Positions 5,280 through 11,496 of a stretch of DNA of 11,496 nucleotides are shown here, one piece after another; position 1 is the first letter of the stretch; every line of letters begins with the position of its first letter. A program made the translations under genes and the position numbers. This stretch comes from CADEFF01 sp964569315 (GTDB lineage Bacteria; Pseudomonadota; Alphaproteobacteria; Dongiales; Dongiaceae). The stretch is taken from contig CAZMUZ010000118.1 in NCBI GenBank assembly GCA_964569315.1, positions 1 through 11,496 on the forward strand. The letters run 5' to 3'. The notes under the pieces are model-generated. The model did not search any database, was not told where the DNA came from, and saw only the letters and a program-made list of their open reading frames with translations.

Positions 5280-6916
5280 TTGACGACCACCATGCAGCTT
5301 TCCTGCGACGAGCGCGAAAGCAGCTCGCGGCAGAGCTGGTCGGCGCTCGCCCGGTTCTGCAACGGGCCGCCGAGCACGCGGAACCAGATGCCGAGATCGC
5401 CGCCCAGATCGACGCGCCGGATCGTCGGCTGCAGCGTGCCCAGAAGATCCGGGAAGGTCTGCTGCAGGTTCTGCCAGTAGGTGGCGGCGCTCGATTCCGT
5501 CTTGGCCGAGCTCAGCCAGACGCGGATCACCCCATCGGACGGTGCGTTCAGCGTCGGCACCGGCTCGGCGGCCGGCGCTTCCGCGGTCGCAGCGGCCTGG
5601 TCGGCGGGCGCTTCAGCCGGCGCCTCCGTCGTCATAGCGGCCTGGTCGGTTGACGCTTCGACCGGAACCGCAGGCGTCACCGCTGCGGTCGCCTCCGTCG
5701 TGGCGGGTGCCGCGTCGCCGATCGGCTCCGTGCCGGGCGATGCGACGAGCGGCTGGGGCGATGCCGCCGCGCTCGGCACGGTGGCAGGCGACGCGATCAA
5801 GGGCTCGGCCGGCGCCGTCTCGGTCGGCACCATCTCGCTCGAGGGCTGCAGCTCCGGCGACGCCGCCAGGGGCGCCGCAGGCACCGGAGCCGTCGCCTCG
5901 GGCGCCGGCGGCACGGCGGGCGGAGATGTGCCCTGCCCGGCCGCCAGGGCCTCCGCCGTGGGCACAAACGGCTTCGGCGTCGGGTTGAAGGCGTCGTCCG
6001 TCCCCATTACGGGCGCGGCCACGGCGGTGGCGGTCGCCGGTGCCGCGGCCGGCGCGGTGGCTTCGACGGCGGGTGCCGCCGCCGGGGCTTCCGATGTCGC
6101 CGCCGGCGCTGGTGTTTCGGGGGCCGAGGCTTCCGATGTCGTCGCCGGTGCCGGGGTCTCGGGAAGCGGCGCGGATGCGAGAGGAGCCGGCGCCGGCTCG
6201 CCGGTTTCAGCGGCGCCGAGGGGTGCGGGCGCCTGGTTCTGCATTTCGAGATCGAGGCTCGCCAGTCGCTCGCGTGCCTGCGGATAGCCGTTGCTGGCCG
6301 CCTGTTCGTACCAGCGCTTCGCCTCGGCGAAATTGCGCGGCACGCCGCGGCCGGCGCGATAGAGCTCCGCCAGCGCATATTGCGCGTCGGGCGAGCCTTG
6401 GGCGGCGGATTGGGCGAACCACCAGGCCGCGTCGTTGAAGTTCTGCTCCAGCCCGCCCTCGCCGCGGTAGTAAAGCAGCGCCAAATTGAACTGGGCTACG
6501 GGATGGCCGGCATCGGCGGCGGTTTTCCACAGTGCGGCCGCCTGGTCCAGGCTCTTCTCGACCCCCCGGCCCTCCGCATAGAGGATGCCGAGATTGGTGA
6601 CCGCCGCCGGCAGGCCCTGATCCGCGGCTTTCTTGTACCAAATGGCTGCCGCCGTGTAGTCGCGCTTCGGTACGCCGATTTCGGCGAGCAGCCCCATGCC
6701 GTGCTGCGAGCGCGCGTCGCCCGTCTCGGCCAGCGGCTGCCATTCCTGCAGCGCCACGGCGTAGTTGCGCTTGTCGAAGGCGGCGAGACCTTCCTCGTAG
6801 GAAGCGGCGTCCGCCGGCCGGCATAGCAGGAAGGTGAGAAGGACAAGCGAGAGAGCGGCAAATACCTTGCCGATCCGACGCTTGCGGTGCCTCTTTGATG
6901 TCGTTGCTAAGTGCAT
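5276..6916 (-). CDS. Exported Sel1-repeat protein with C-terminal SPOR domain
   Basis: The predicted product has 546 residues. It begins with a basic segment (SKRHRKRR) and a hydrophobic core (VFAALSLVLLTFLL), followed by RPADA, a likely signal peptidase I site after residue 37. Residues about 40-222 contain Sel1-like (TPR-related) repeats, for example LYAEGRGVEKSLDQAAALW and LYRAGRGVPRNFAEAKRWY, which usually mediate protein contacts. Residues about 228-459 are a low-complexity Ala/Pro/Thr/Glu-rich linker with internal repeats. Residues about 460-546 form a SPOR domain (FRVLGGPLQNRASADQLC), a fold known to bind denuded peptidoglycan at septa. The protein is therefore probably periplasmic and wall-associated. 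I chose the ATG at 6916 because it starts a good signal peptide; the longer open frame to 7141 would add a basic segment antisense-like in composition and overlap the upstream gene. The specific role is unknown. Confidence 0.9.
   Translation of the reverse strand: MHLATTSKRHRKRRIGKVFAALSLVLLTFLLCRPADAASYEEGLAAFDKRNYAVALQEWQPLAETGDARSQHGMGLLAEIGVPKRDYTAAAIWYKKAADQGLPAAVTNLGILYAEGRGVEKSLDQAAALWKTAADAGHPVAQFNLALLYYRGEGGLEQNFNDAAWWFAQSAAQGSPDAQYALAELYRAGRGVPRNFAEAKRWYEQAASNGYPQARERLASLDLEMQNQAPAPLGAAETGEPAPAPLASAPLPETPAPATTSEASAPETPAPAATSEAPAAAPAVEATAPAAAPATATAVAAPVMGTDDAFNPTPKPFVPTAEALAAGQGTSPPAVPPAPEATAPVPAAPLAASPELQPSSEMVPTETAPAEPLIASPATVPSAAASPQPLVASPGTEPIGDAAPATTEATAAVTPAVPVEASTDQAAMTTEAPAEAPADQAAATAEAPAAEPVPTLNAPSDGVIRVWLSSAKTESSAATYWQNLQQTFPDLLGTLQPTIRRVDLGGDLGIWFRVLGGPLQNRASADQLCRELLSRSSQESCMVVVN
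5591..5680. repeat. 45-bp tandem repeat in the Sel1-SPOR linker
   Basis: The 14-mer AGCGGCCTGGTCGG occurs at 5591-5604 and again at 5636-5649, giving a period of 45 bases (15 codons). In protein it corresponds to repeated DQAA(M/A)T(T/A)EAPAE blocks. The two units diverge after the shared core. Confidence 0.7.
6087..6170. repeat. 42-bp tandem repeat in the Sel1-SPOR linker
   Basis: Two adjacent 42-base units (6087-6128 and 6129-6170) both begin GCTTCCGATGTCG and stay similar for about 34 bases. They encode two copies of an (S/A)ETPAPA(T/A)TSEA block, so the period is 14 codons and the frame is preserved. Confidence 0.75.
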
Positions 6917-6968
6917 CGATTCACTATGCCGCGGCTCCCCGACCGGCGCAATCGGACGACATCCATCC

Positions 6969-7370
6969 TCAGTTCGGCCTCGGGGGCTCGGTTTCCGACT
7001 CCGGTTGCGGCGCGTCGTTGGTCGGGCCTGCCTGATGATGCACCATCCACCATCGTCCATTCTGACGAACGAAGAGATTGGTCGCGACCAGGTAGTTCTC
7101 CGCAATCGCCTCGAAGCAGACCACGGCGGCCGCATCGCCATATTGATAAACGGCCGGCTCGTGGCAGGTGATGGCGGGCGACATGTCGCTGCCGAGGATC
7201 GCGCGCCAGCTTGCCATCACGTCTTCGCGGCCGGCGAGCGGCGCCGAGCCGGGATGGACGCAGACGACCGGCAGGCTGCGCGCCCACAGCCCGTCCATCG
7301 CCGCGTAGTCGCGATCGGCGAAGGCGCGATAGAAAGCCTCGTTGGCAAAAAGTATGGCGTCCCTGTCCAT
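6969..7370 (-). CDS. SnoaL-like / nuclear transport factor 2 family protein
   Basis: This 133-residue protein looks like the SnoaL_3/DUF4440 branch of the NTF2-like superfamily, small cone-shaped alpha+beta folds that often form dimers and bind small ligands. Helpful landmarks are FANEAFYRAFADRDYAAMDGLW (split here by eye as the first helices), CVHPG at 37-41, GREDVMASW at 48-56, and a final strand WWMVHHQAGP at 107-116. The tail is Pro/Glu-rich. I chose the ATG at 7370 because the family normally begins a few residues before the first helix; the open frame extends to 7649 but would then overlap the opposite-strand hydratase gene. There is no clear Shine-Dalgarno sequence. It is the first gene of the leftward group, 52 bases before the Sel1-SPOR gene. 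Function is unknown; members include both enzymes and binding proteins. Confidence 0.85.
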   Translation of the reverse strand: MDRDAILFANEAFYRAFADRDYAAMDGLWARSLPVVCVHPGSAPLAGREDVMASWRAILGSDMSPAITCHEPAVYQYGDAAAVVCFEAIAENYLVATNLFVRQNGRWWMVHHQAGPTNDAPQPESETEPPRPN

Positions 7371-7392
7371 CGGCGCTTCGTCGGGGGATTGC

Positions 7393-7407
7393 GTTACCGG
7401 CGGTAAC
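7393..7407. promoter_or_regulatory. Perfect inverted repeat, candidate operator
   Basis: GTTACC and GGTAAC form a perfect 6-bp inverted repeat around the three bases GGC. It lies 22 bases upstream of the SnoaL-like start codon. A minus-strand TTGACG (7424-7429), a good -35 box, would place its -10 element at about 7401-7406, inside this palindrome, although the hexamer there (TTACCG) is a poor -10. The layout fits a dimeric repressor site overlapping a promoter, but no regulator gene is visible in the window. Confidence 0.35.
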
Positions 7408-7446
7408 CTAGCGAATTGCCGGACGTCAAGCGAGGCCAAGCGTGAT

Positions 7447-7481
7447 CCAGATAATTTTGGATGGCTGTCCAACAAATCTGG
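7447..7481. repeat. Imperfect AT-rich dyad in the divergent intergenic region
   Basis: CCAGAT at 7447-7452 is the reverse complement of ATCTGG at 7476-7481. Inside it TTGGA and TCCAA also pair around a 6-base centre (TGGCTG), with a small asymmetric interior (AATT opposite CAA). The segment contains GATAAT (7450-7455), a 5-of-6 match to a -10 element without a convincing -35 partner. It could be an operator or an RNA hairpin in the leader of the hydratase gene. Confidence 0.35.
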
Positions 7482-7545
7482 CGCTTGCCGAAAATCCTCG
7501 GCTGGGGAATGTTTGCGCTCCGATTTATCAGACCAATCGCGCATC

Positions 7546-7551
7546 GGGGGA
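7546..7551 (+). promoter_or_regulatory. Ribosome binding site of the CaiD-like gene
   Basis: GGGGGA lies 3 bases before the ATG at 7555. It supports this start over the longer open frame beginning at 7342, whose extra 71 codons overlap the opposite gene and do not look like crotonase sequence. Confidence 0.65.
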
Positions 7552-7554
7552 ATC

Positions 7555-8346
7555 ATGAGCAAGCTGATCAGGATCGAGCGCCGGGGCCCCGTGCTCGAGC
7601 TTACCATCGACCGTCCGAAGGCGAACGCCTTCGACGGACCGACCAGCAAGGCGCTCGGCGAGGCGCTGGTCGCCTATCAGCAGGACGACGGGCTGCGCTG
7701 CGCGATCATCACCGGCGCCGGCGAGAAATTCTTCTCCGGCGGCTGGGATCTCAAGGTCGCCGCCGAGCTCGGGCTCGACGAGCTGAACGTCGATTACGGG
7801 CCGGGCGGCTTCGCCGGCCTCACCGAGATGTGGACCATGCGCAAGCCGGTCATCGCCGCGCTCAACGGCATGACCATCGGCGGCGGCTGGGAGCTGGCGC
7901 TCGCCTGCGATATCGTGATCGCGGCCGACCATGTCCGGTTCTGGATGCCGGAAGTGCAGCGCGGCATCATCGCCGACGGCGGCGGCGTGATCCGGCTGCC
8001 GCGGCTCCTGCCCTACTACCTCGCCATGGAAATCCTCCTCACCTGCCGCTGGGTCGAGGTCGCGGAGGTGGCGCAGCACGGCATGATCAACAAGGTCGTG
8101 CCCAAGGAAAAGCTGATGGATACGGCCCGCGAATTCGCCGATCTGATCGCAAAGGGTGCGCCGCTGGCCGTGCAGGCGACCAAGGCGGTCTGGCAGCAGA
8201 CCTCGCACCTGCCCGTCCCCGATGCGTTCGCCAAGGTCCGCCGGCGCGAGATCCCCGAGCATAACCGGATGCAGCAGTCCGACGACTACCTCGAAGGACC
8301 GCGCGCATTCTCGGAAGGGCGCGATCCCGTCTATAAAGGGCGTTGA
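7555..8346 (+). CDS. Enoyl-CoA hydratase/isomerase family protein, CaiD-like
   Basis: This 263-residue crotonase-fold enzyme should act on a CoA thioester in the cytoplasm. The oxyanion-hole regions are GEKFFSGGWDLK (56-67) and MTIGGGWEL (106-114). Both catalytic glutamates of hydratases are present: Glu113 (GGGWEL) and Glu133 (MPEVQRG), 20 residues apart as in Glu144/Glu164 of rat enoyl-CoA hydratase. From memory, E. coli carnitinyl-CoA dehydratase CaiD matches unusually well, sharing DRPKANA, ITGAGEKFFS, GPGGFAGLTE and a C-terminal RDPVxKGR. The protein therefore belongs near CaiD rather than the FadB or Paa hydratases, though the substrate may differ. It starts the rightward group, and the NDP-forming ligase gene begins 23 bases after its stop. 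The divergent 184-base spacer upstream must hold its promoter. Confidence 0.94.
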   Translation: MSKLIRIERRGPVLELTIDRPKANAFDGPTSKALGEALVAYQQDDGLRCAIITGAGEKFFSGGWDLKVAAELGLDELNVDYGPGGFAGLTEMWTMRKPVIAALNGMTIGGGWELALACDIVIAADHVRFWMPEVQRGIIADGGGVIRLPRLLPYYLAMEILLTCRWVEVAEVAQHGMINKVVPKEKLMDTAREFADLIAKGAPLAVQATKAVWQQTSHLPVPDAFAKVRRREIPEHNRMQQSDDYLEGPRAFSEGRDPVYKGR

Positions 8347-8355
8347 GACGACCAC

Positions 8356-8360
8356 GGGGA
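8356..8360 (+). promoter_or_regulatory. Ribosome binding site of the acyl-CoA synthetase gene
   Basis: GGGGA lies 9 bases upstream of the ATG at 8370. This spacing favours the ATG over the TTG at 8343 that overlaps the stop of the hydratase gene. Confidence 0.6.
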
Positions 8361-8369
8361 CGCGTTGCG

Positions 8370-10487
8370 ATGGCCATTCAGAACGCGCGATCGGTTTCCG
8401 AGCCGGACGAGCCGCATCGTTTGCAGCCGCTGCTCAATCCGCGCTCGGTCGCAGTCATCGGGGCATCCGCGCGCGAGGGCTCGTTCGGAAACTACACGCT
8501 CTCGGAATTGCTGGTCGGCGGCTTCAAGGGCGTCGCCTACCCGATCAACCCGAACTACAAGGAGATCCTCGGGCAGCGCTGCTATCCGAGCCTGCTCGAC
8601 CTGCCCGAGGCGCCGGATCTCGCGATCTTCTCGATCCCGAGCGGCGGCCTCGAGGCGACCCTCGACCAGGCGATCGAGCGCGGCGTGCGTGCCGCCGTCA
8701 TGTTCGCCAATGCGCAGGTGCCGAACGACCAGGCCCCGCCCCTCACCCGCCGCCTCGCGGCCAAGGCGAAGCGTGCGGGCATCCTGCTCTGCGGGGCGAA
8801 CTGCATGGGCTTCCACAATCGCGCCGAAGGCGTGCGCGCGACCTGGTTCCCGACCCCGCGAGCGCCCCTCGGCAATGTCGCGATCGTAACCCATTCCGGC
8901 AGCGCCTTTACCGGTCTCTGCAGCCTCGATGCCCGCTTCGGCTTCAATGTCATGGTGTCCTCCGGCCAGGAGCTCGTGCTCACGGCGGCCGACTACATGG
9001 ACTACATGCTCGACATGGAATCGACGCGCGCGCTCGGGCTGTTCCTGGAGACGGTCCGCGACCCGGCCGGTTTCCGGGCCTGCCTCGAGCGGGCGCAGGC
9101 CTCCGACATCCCGGTGATCGCGCTGAAAGTCGGCCGCACCGAGAAGAGCGCAAAGCTCGCCATTACCCATTCCGGGGCGCTTGCCGGCAACGACGCGGCC
9201 TATGAGGCGCTGTTCGATCACTATGGCGTGCATCGCACGTACGATTTCGACGAGTTCGCAGCCGCCGCCAGCCTGCTCTCGGCGCCGCGCCGCTTCGTCC
9301 AGGGCGGGCTCGGCTCGCTGCACGATTCCGGCGGGCTTCGCGGCATGTGCGTCGATCTCGCCGGGGATGCCGGCGTCCGCTTCGCCGAGATCTCCGAGAC
9401 CACGCGCGCGAAGCTCGCGAGCGTTCTGGAATACGGCCTCGATGCGGTGAACCCGGTCGATGCCTGGGGCACCGGGCAGAATGCCGACGTCATCTTCGGC
9501 ACCTGCATGCGCGCGCTCGCCGAGGATCCCGATTGCGGCGCCGTCGTGCTGTTCTCGGACATCGCCTCGGACGACATGATCGCCTGGACCATGGTCAAGG
9601 CGCTCAAGGAAACCTACGACGCGACCGACAAACTGGTCGTTTCGGCGCTGAACTGGAGCCGCGTGACCAATACCGAGCCGGCGCTCGACCTGATCGCGCA
9701 CGGCATTCCGATGCTGGACGGCGCCAACAACATGATCCGGGCGCTGCGCCTCGCCATCGATCATCGCGATTTCCAGGCGCTTCCGCCGCTCGTTCCCCCG
9801 CCGGCACCGCCGCGCGAGACGATCGAGCGCTGGCGCCAGCGGCTCGACCGGCCGGGAGCGCTGGACGAAGCCGAGAGCCTCGCGCTTCTTGCCGATTTCG
9901 GCGTGCCGGCCCCCGCGCACAAGATCGCGACGACGCGCGACGCGGCCATGGCGGCGGCGAAGGCCAAGGGCTTTCCCGTCGCGCTCAAGACGGCGGCCCC
10001 GGGAATCCTGCATAAATCGGATGTCGGCGGCGTCAGGCTCGACCTCGGCGACGAAGCGGCCGTGGCGGCCGCCTATGACGAGATGGCGGCCCGGCTCGGG
10101 CCCCGCATGCTCATCGCGCGCATGGCGGAACCCGGCACGGAAGTGGCGCTCGGGCTCGTCATCGACGATCAGTTCGGGCCGCTGGTGATGGTCGCGGCGG
10201 GCGGCATTCTGGTGGAGATGCTGGGGGACCGCCTCTTCCTGCTGCCGCCGGTGGACGAAGCGCGCGCGCGACGCGCCCTCGACCGGCTCAAGATCCGGAA
10301 ACTCTTCGAAGGCGTGCGCGGACGTCCCAAGGGCGATGTCGGCGCGCTTGCCCGCGCGGTTGCCGGTCTCGCCTCCCTCGCGATGCATCTCGGCGACCGG
10401 ATCGGCGAGCTCGACGTCAATCCGGTGATCGTCGGACCGAAGGGCGTGGTTGCGGTCGATGCGCTGGTGGTGCCTCGCGCGAAGTGA
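8370..10487 (+). CDS. Acyl-CoA synthetase (NDP-forming), acetate-CoA ligase family
   Basis: This 705-residue single-chain enzyme belongs to the NDP-forming acyl-CoA synthetases, relatives of succinyl-CoA synthetase. They make acyl-CoA from acid, CoA and ATP with release of ADP and phosphate through a phosphohistidine. The CoA-binding domain starts at LNPRSVAVIGASAREGSFGN (22-41). The likely phosphorylated histidine is His267 in ITHSGALAG. The C-terminal ATP-grasp half (from about 490) contains LKTAAPGILHKSDVGGV, whose His548 matches the second conserved histidine of the family, and ends with ELDVNPVIV (680-688). The segment LHDSGGLRGM near 317-326 differs from the usual TNSGG-type sequence. 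Feruloyl-CoA synthetase FerA of Sphingobium has this architecture, so substrates can be far from acetate. Here the neighbours suggest an acid that is then desaturated or hydrated. The alternative TTG start at 8343 would add nine residues. Confidence 0.93.
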   Translation: MAIQNARSVSEPDEPHRLQPLLNPRSVAVIGASAREGSFGNYTLSELLVGGFKGVAYPINPNYKEILGQRCYPSLLDLPEAPDLAIFSIPSGGLEATLDQAIERGVRAAVMFANAQVPNDQAPPLTRRLAAKAKRAGILLCGANCMGFHNRAEGVRATWFPTPRAPLGNVAIVTHSGSAFTGLCSLDARFGFNVMVSSGQELVLTAADYMDYMLDMESTRALGLFLETVRDPAGFRACLERAQASDIPVIALKVGRTEKSAKLAITHSGALAGNDAAYEALFDHYGVHRTYDFDEFAAAASLLSAPRRFVQGGLGSLHDSGGLRGMCVDLAGDAGVRFAEISETTRAKLASVLEYGLDAVNPVDAWGTGQNADVIFGTCMRALAEDPDCGAVVLFSDIASDDMIAWTMVKALKETYDATDKLVVSALNWSRVTNTEPALDLIAHGIPMLDGANNMIRALRLAIDHRDFQALPPLVPPPAPPRETIERWRQRLDRPGALDEAESLALLADFGVPAPAHKIATTRDAAMAAAKAKGFPVALKTAAPGILHKSDVGGVRLDLGDEAAVAAAYDEMAARLGPRMLIARMAEPGTEVALGLVIDDQFGPLVMVAAGGILVEMLGDRLFLLPPVDEARARRALDRLKIRKLFEGVRGRPKGDVGALARAVAGLASLAMHLGDRIGELDVNPVIVGPKGVVAVDALVVPRAK

Positions 10488-10575
10488 GAGCTTCCGCGGA
10501 GAAATCCGGCAGCGGCGGAAACGAGGCGGCGGGATGCGAGCGAGGTCGCACCCCCAGCGCACGGGAGAAGGAACG

Positions 10576-11496
10576 ATGGAACTGCTGAATACGCCCGAGC
10601 TCGAAGCTTTCCGGCAGGAAGTGCGCGCCTTTCTCGCGGCGAACCTGACCGACGAGGTTCGCAGGAATGTCCGCGAGAACATGTATCCCGACCGGGAAAT
10701 GCACAGCAGATGGCATGCGCTCCTGCTGAAGCAGGGATGGGCCGCTCCCGGCTGGCCGAAGAAATATGGCGGCTGCGAATGGCCGCTCGAGAAGCACTAC
10801 ATCTTCGAGCGCGAGTTCGCCCTCGCTGACGCACCGCGGCCCCTCATCTTCAACTTCGACATGGTCGGGCCGATGTTCATCGAGTTCGGCACGGAAGAGC
10901 AGCGCAAACGCTTCCTGCCGCGCGCGCTCACCGGCGAGGATCGCTGGTGCCAGGGGTTCTCGGAGCCGGGCGCCGGATCCGACCTCGCCTCGCTGCAGTG
11001 CCGCGCGAGGCGCGAGGGCGACCACTATGTCCTGAACGGCACCAAGATCTGGACCAGCCTCGGGCTCGAATGCGACATGATGTTCGGGCTTTTCCGTACC
11101 GACAGCAGCGGGAAAAAGCAGGAAGGCATCACCGTCCTCGTGATGTCGACGACTTCGCCCGGCTTCACCCGCCAGCCGATCCGCCTGATCGACGGGTCGG
11201 TCGAGGTCTGCCAATGCTTCTTCGATGACGTGAAGGTGCCGGTCGAGAACCTGGTCGGCGAGGAAGGCAAGGGCTGGGGCATCGCCAAGCATCTGCTGGG
11301 GCTCGAACGGCTCGGCACGGCGGAGGTGGCGCGCACCCGCGCCATGATCGCGCGGCTGAAACAGGCGGCCCGGGAGGAGACCGGCGGCGGGGTGCCCCTG
11401 ATCGAGGATCCGTTCTTCGCCGGCAAGATCGCCGAGCTCGAGACCGAGCTCGACTCCCTCGACATCACGGAGTTTCGCTTTCTCTTCGACCCGGAG
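10576..11496 (+). CDS. Acyl-CoA dehydrogenase family protein, C-terminus cut by window edge
   Basis: This is an FAD-dependent enzyme that introduces a 2,3 double bond into an acyl-CoA and passes electrons to electron-transfer flavoprotein. The frame is open to the right edge, giving 307 of probably about 390 residues. The N-terminal helical domain runs to about residue 115. The middle beta domain has the FAD/substrate signature QGFSEPGAGSDLASL, then GTKIWTSLG, and FFDDVKVPVENLVGEEGKGW marks entry to the C-terminal helical domain. The catalytic base and much of the FAD contact region may lie in the missing part, so activity cannot be judged. The ATG at 10576 is preceded by GGGAGAAGG (10563-10571), a strong ribosome binding site. 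The gene follows the synthetase after 88 bases, and no terminator is evident. It probably belongs to the same rightward operon. Confidence 0.94.
   Translation, partial: MELLNTPELEAFRQEVRAFLAANLTDEVRRNVRENMYPDREMHSRWHALLLKQGWAAPGWPKKYGGCEWPLEKHYIFEREFALADAPRPLIFNFDMVGPMFIEFGTEEQRKRFLPRALTGEDRWCQGFSEPGAGSDLASLQCRARREGDHYVLNGTKIWTSLGLECDMMFGLFRTDSSGKKQEGITVLVMSTTSPGFTRQPIRLIDGSVEVCQCFFDDVKVPVENLVGEEGKGWGIAKHLLGLERLGTAEVARTRAMIARLKQAAREETGGGVPLIEDPFFAGKIAELETELDSLDITEFRFLFDPE

Noticed and set aside
3084..5480. Long plus-strand open frame (798 codons) opposite nnr and the aldolase
   Set aside because: It is the antisense shadow of two well-supported enzymes, with an Arg/Ala/Gly-rich product and no motif.
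5481..6287. Plus-strand Gly/Ala/Val-rich open frame resembling a repetitive surface protein
   Set aside because: It is the reverse complement of the Ala/Pro/Thr linker of the Sel1-SPOR gene, and the repeats explain its composition.
6917..7141. N-terminal extension of the Sel1-SPOR frame by 75 codons
   Set aside because: It would put a basic segment before the signal peptide and overlap the SnoaL-like gene in another frame.
10488..10575. Possible hairpins (TGCGA/TCGCA, TTCCGC/GCGGAA) between the synthetase and dehydrogenase genes
   Set aside because: The stems are short and no T tract follows, so there is no support for a terminator.
8331..10682. Very long minus-strand open frame (783 codons) opposite the acyl-CoA synthetase
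   Set aside because: It lies antisense to a gene with clear family motifs. Its Arg/His/Gly/Ala-rich product shows no recognisable domain, and long antisense frames are expected at this GC content.

Overview
The window looks like a stretch of chromosome from a GC-rich alphaproteobacterium, probably Rhodospirillales-like. The evidence is the strong G/C preference at third codon positions, the tig-clpP-clpX gene order, and protein sequences that resemble alphaproteobacterial family members. Lineage is an inference from recognised protein families, not from a marker search. Two runs of N (100 at 1648-1747 and 10 at 3591-3600) show that this is a draft scaffold.

The left half, up to about 7370, is read entirely on the minus strand. 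From its upstream end (right to left) it encodes a small NTF2/SnoaL-like protein, an exported Sel1-repeat protein with a C-terminal SPOR domain, an HpcH/HpaI-family aldolase, the fused NAD(P)HX epimerase/dehydratase Nnr, and a GNAT acetyltransferase. From the Sel1-SPOR gene onward the genes overlap by 4 bases or lie 3 bases apart, so they look like one translationally coupled operon. About 90 bases further on is tRNA-Leu(UAG), then the protein-quality-control block tig (trigger factor), clpP and the beginning of clpX, which runs off the left edge. Trigger factor folds nascent chains at the ribosome, while ClpXP unfolds and degrades substrates.

The right half, 7555 to the end, is read on the plus strand. 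It encodes a crotonase-family protein close to carnitinyl-CoA dehydratase (CaiD), a single-chain NDP-forming acyl-CoA synthetase, and an acyl-CoA dehydrogenase cut by the right edge. Together these could activate a carboxylic acid to its CoA thioester, desaturate it and hydrate the double bond. The substrate cannot be read from the sequence. The two halves diverge from a 184-base intergenic region (7371-7554) that holds a perfect 6-bp inverted repeat and a longer AT-rich dyad, both candidate regulatory elements.

Most of this is ordinary housekeeping and catabolic sequence. I found no convincing sign of a mobile element, CRISPR array, defence system or wholly new system. The points most worth following up are the CaiD-like/ADP-forming-ligase/dehydrogenase cassette, the coupled Sel1-SPOR operon, the dyads in the divergent promoter region, and the assembly gap that removes part of trigger factor.
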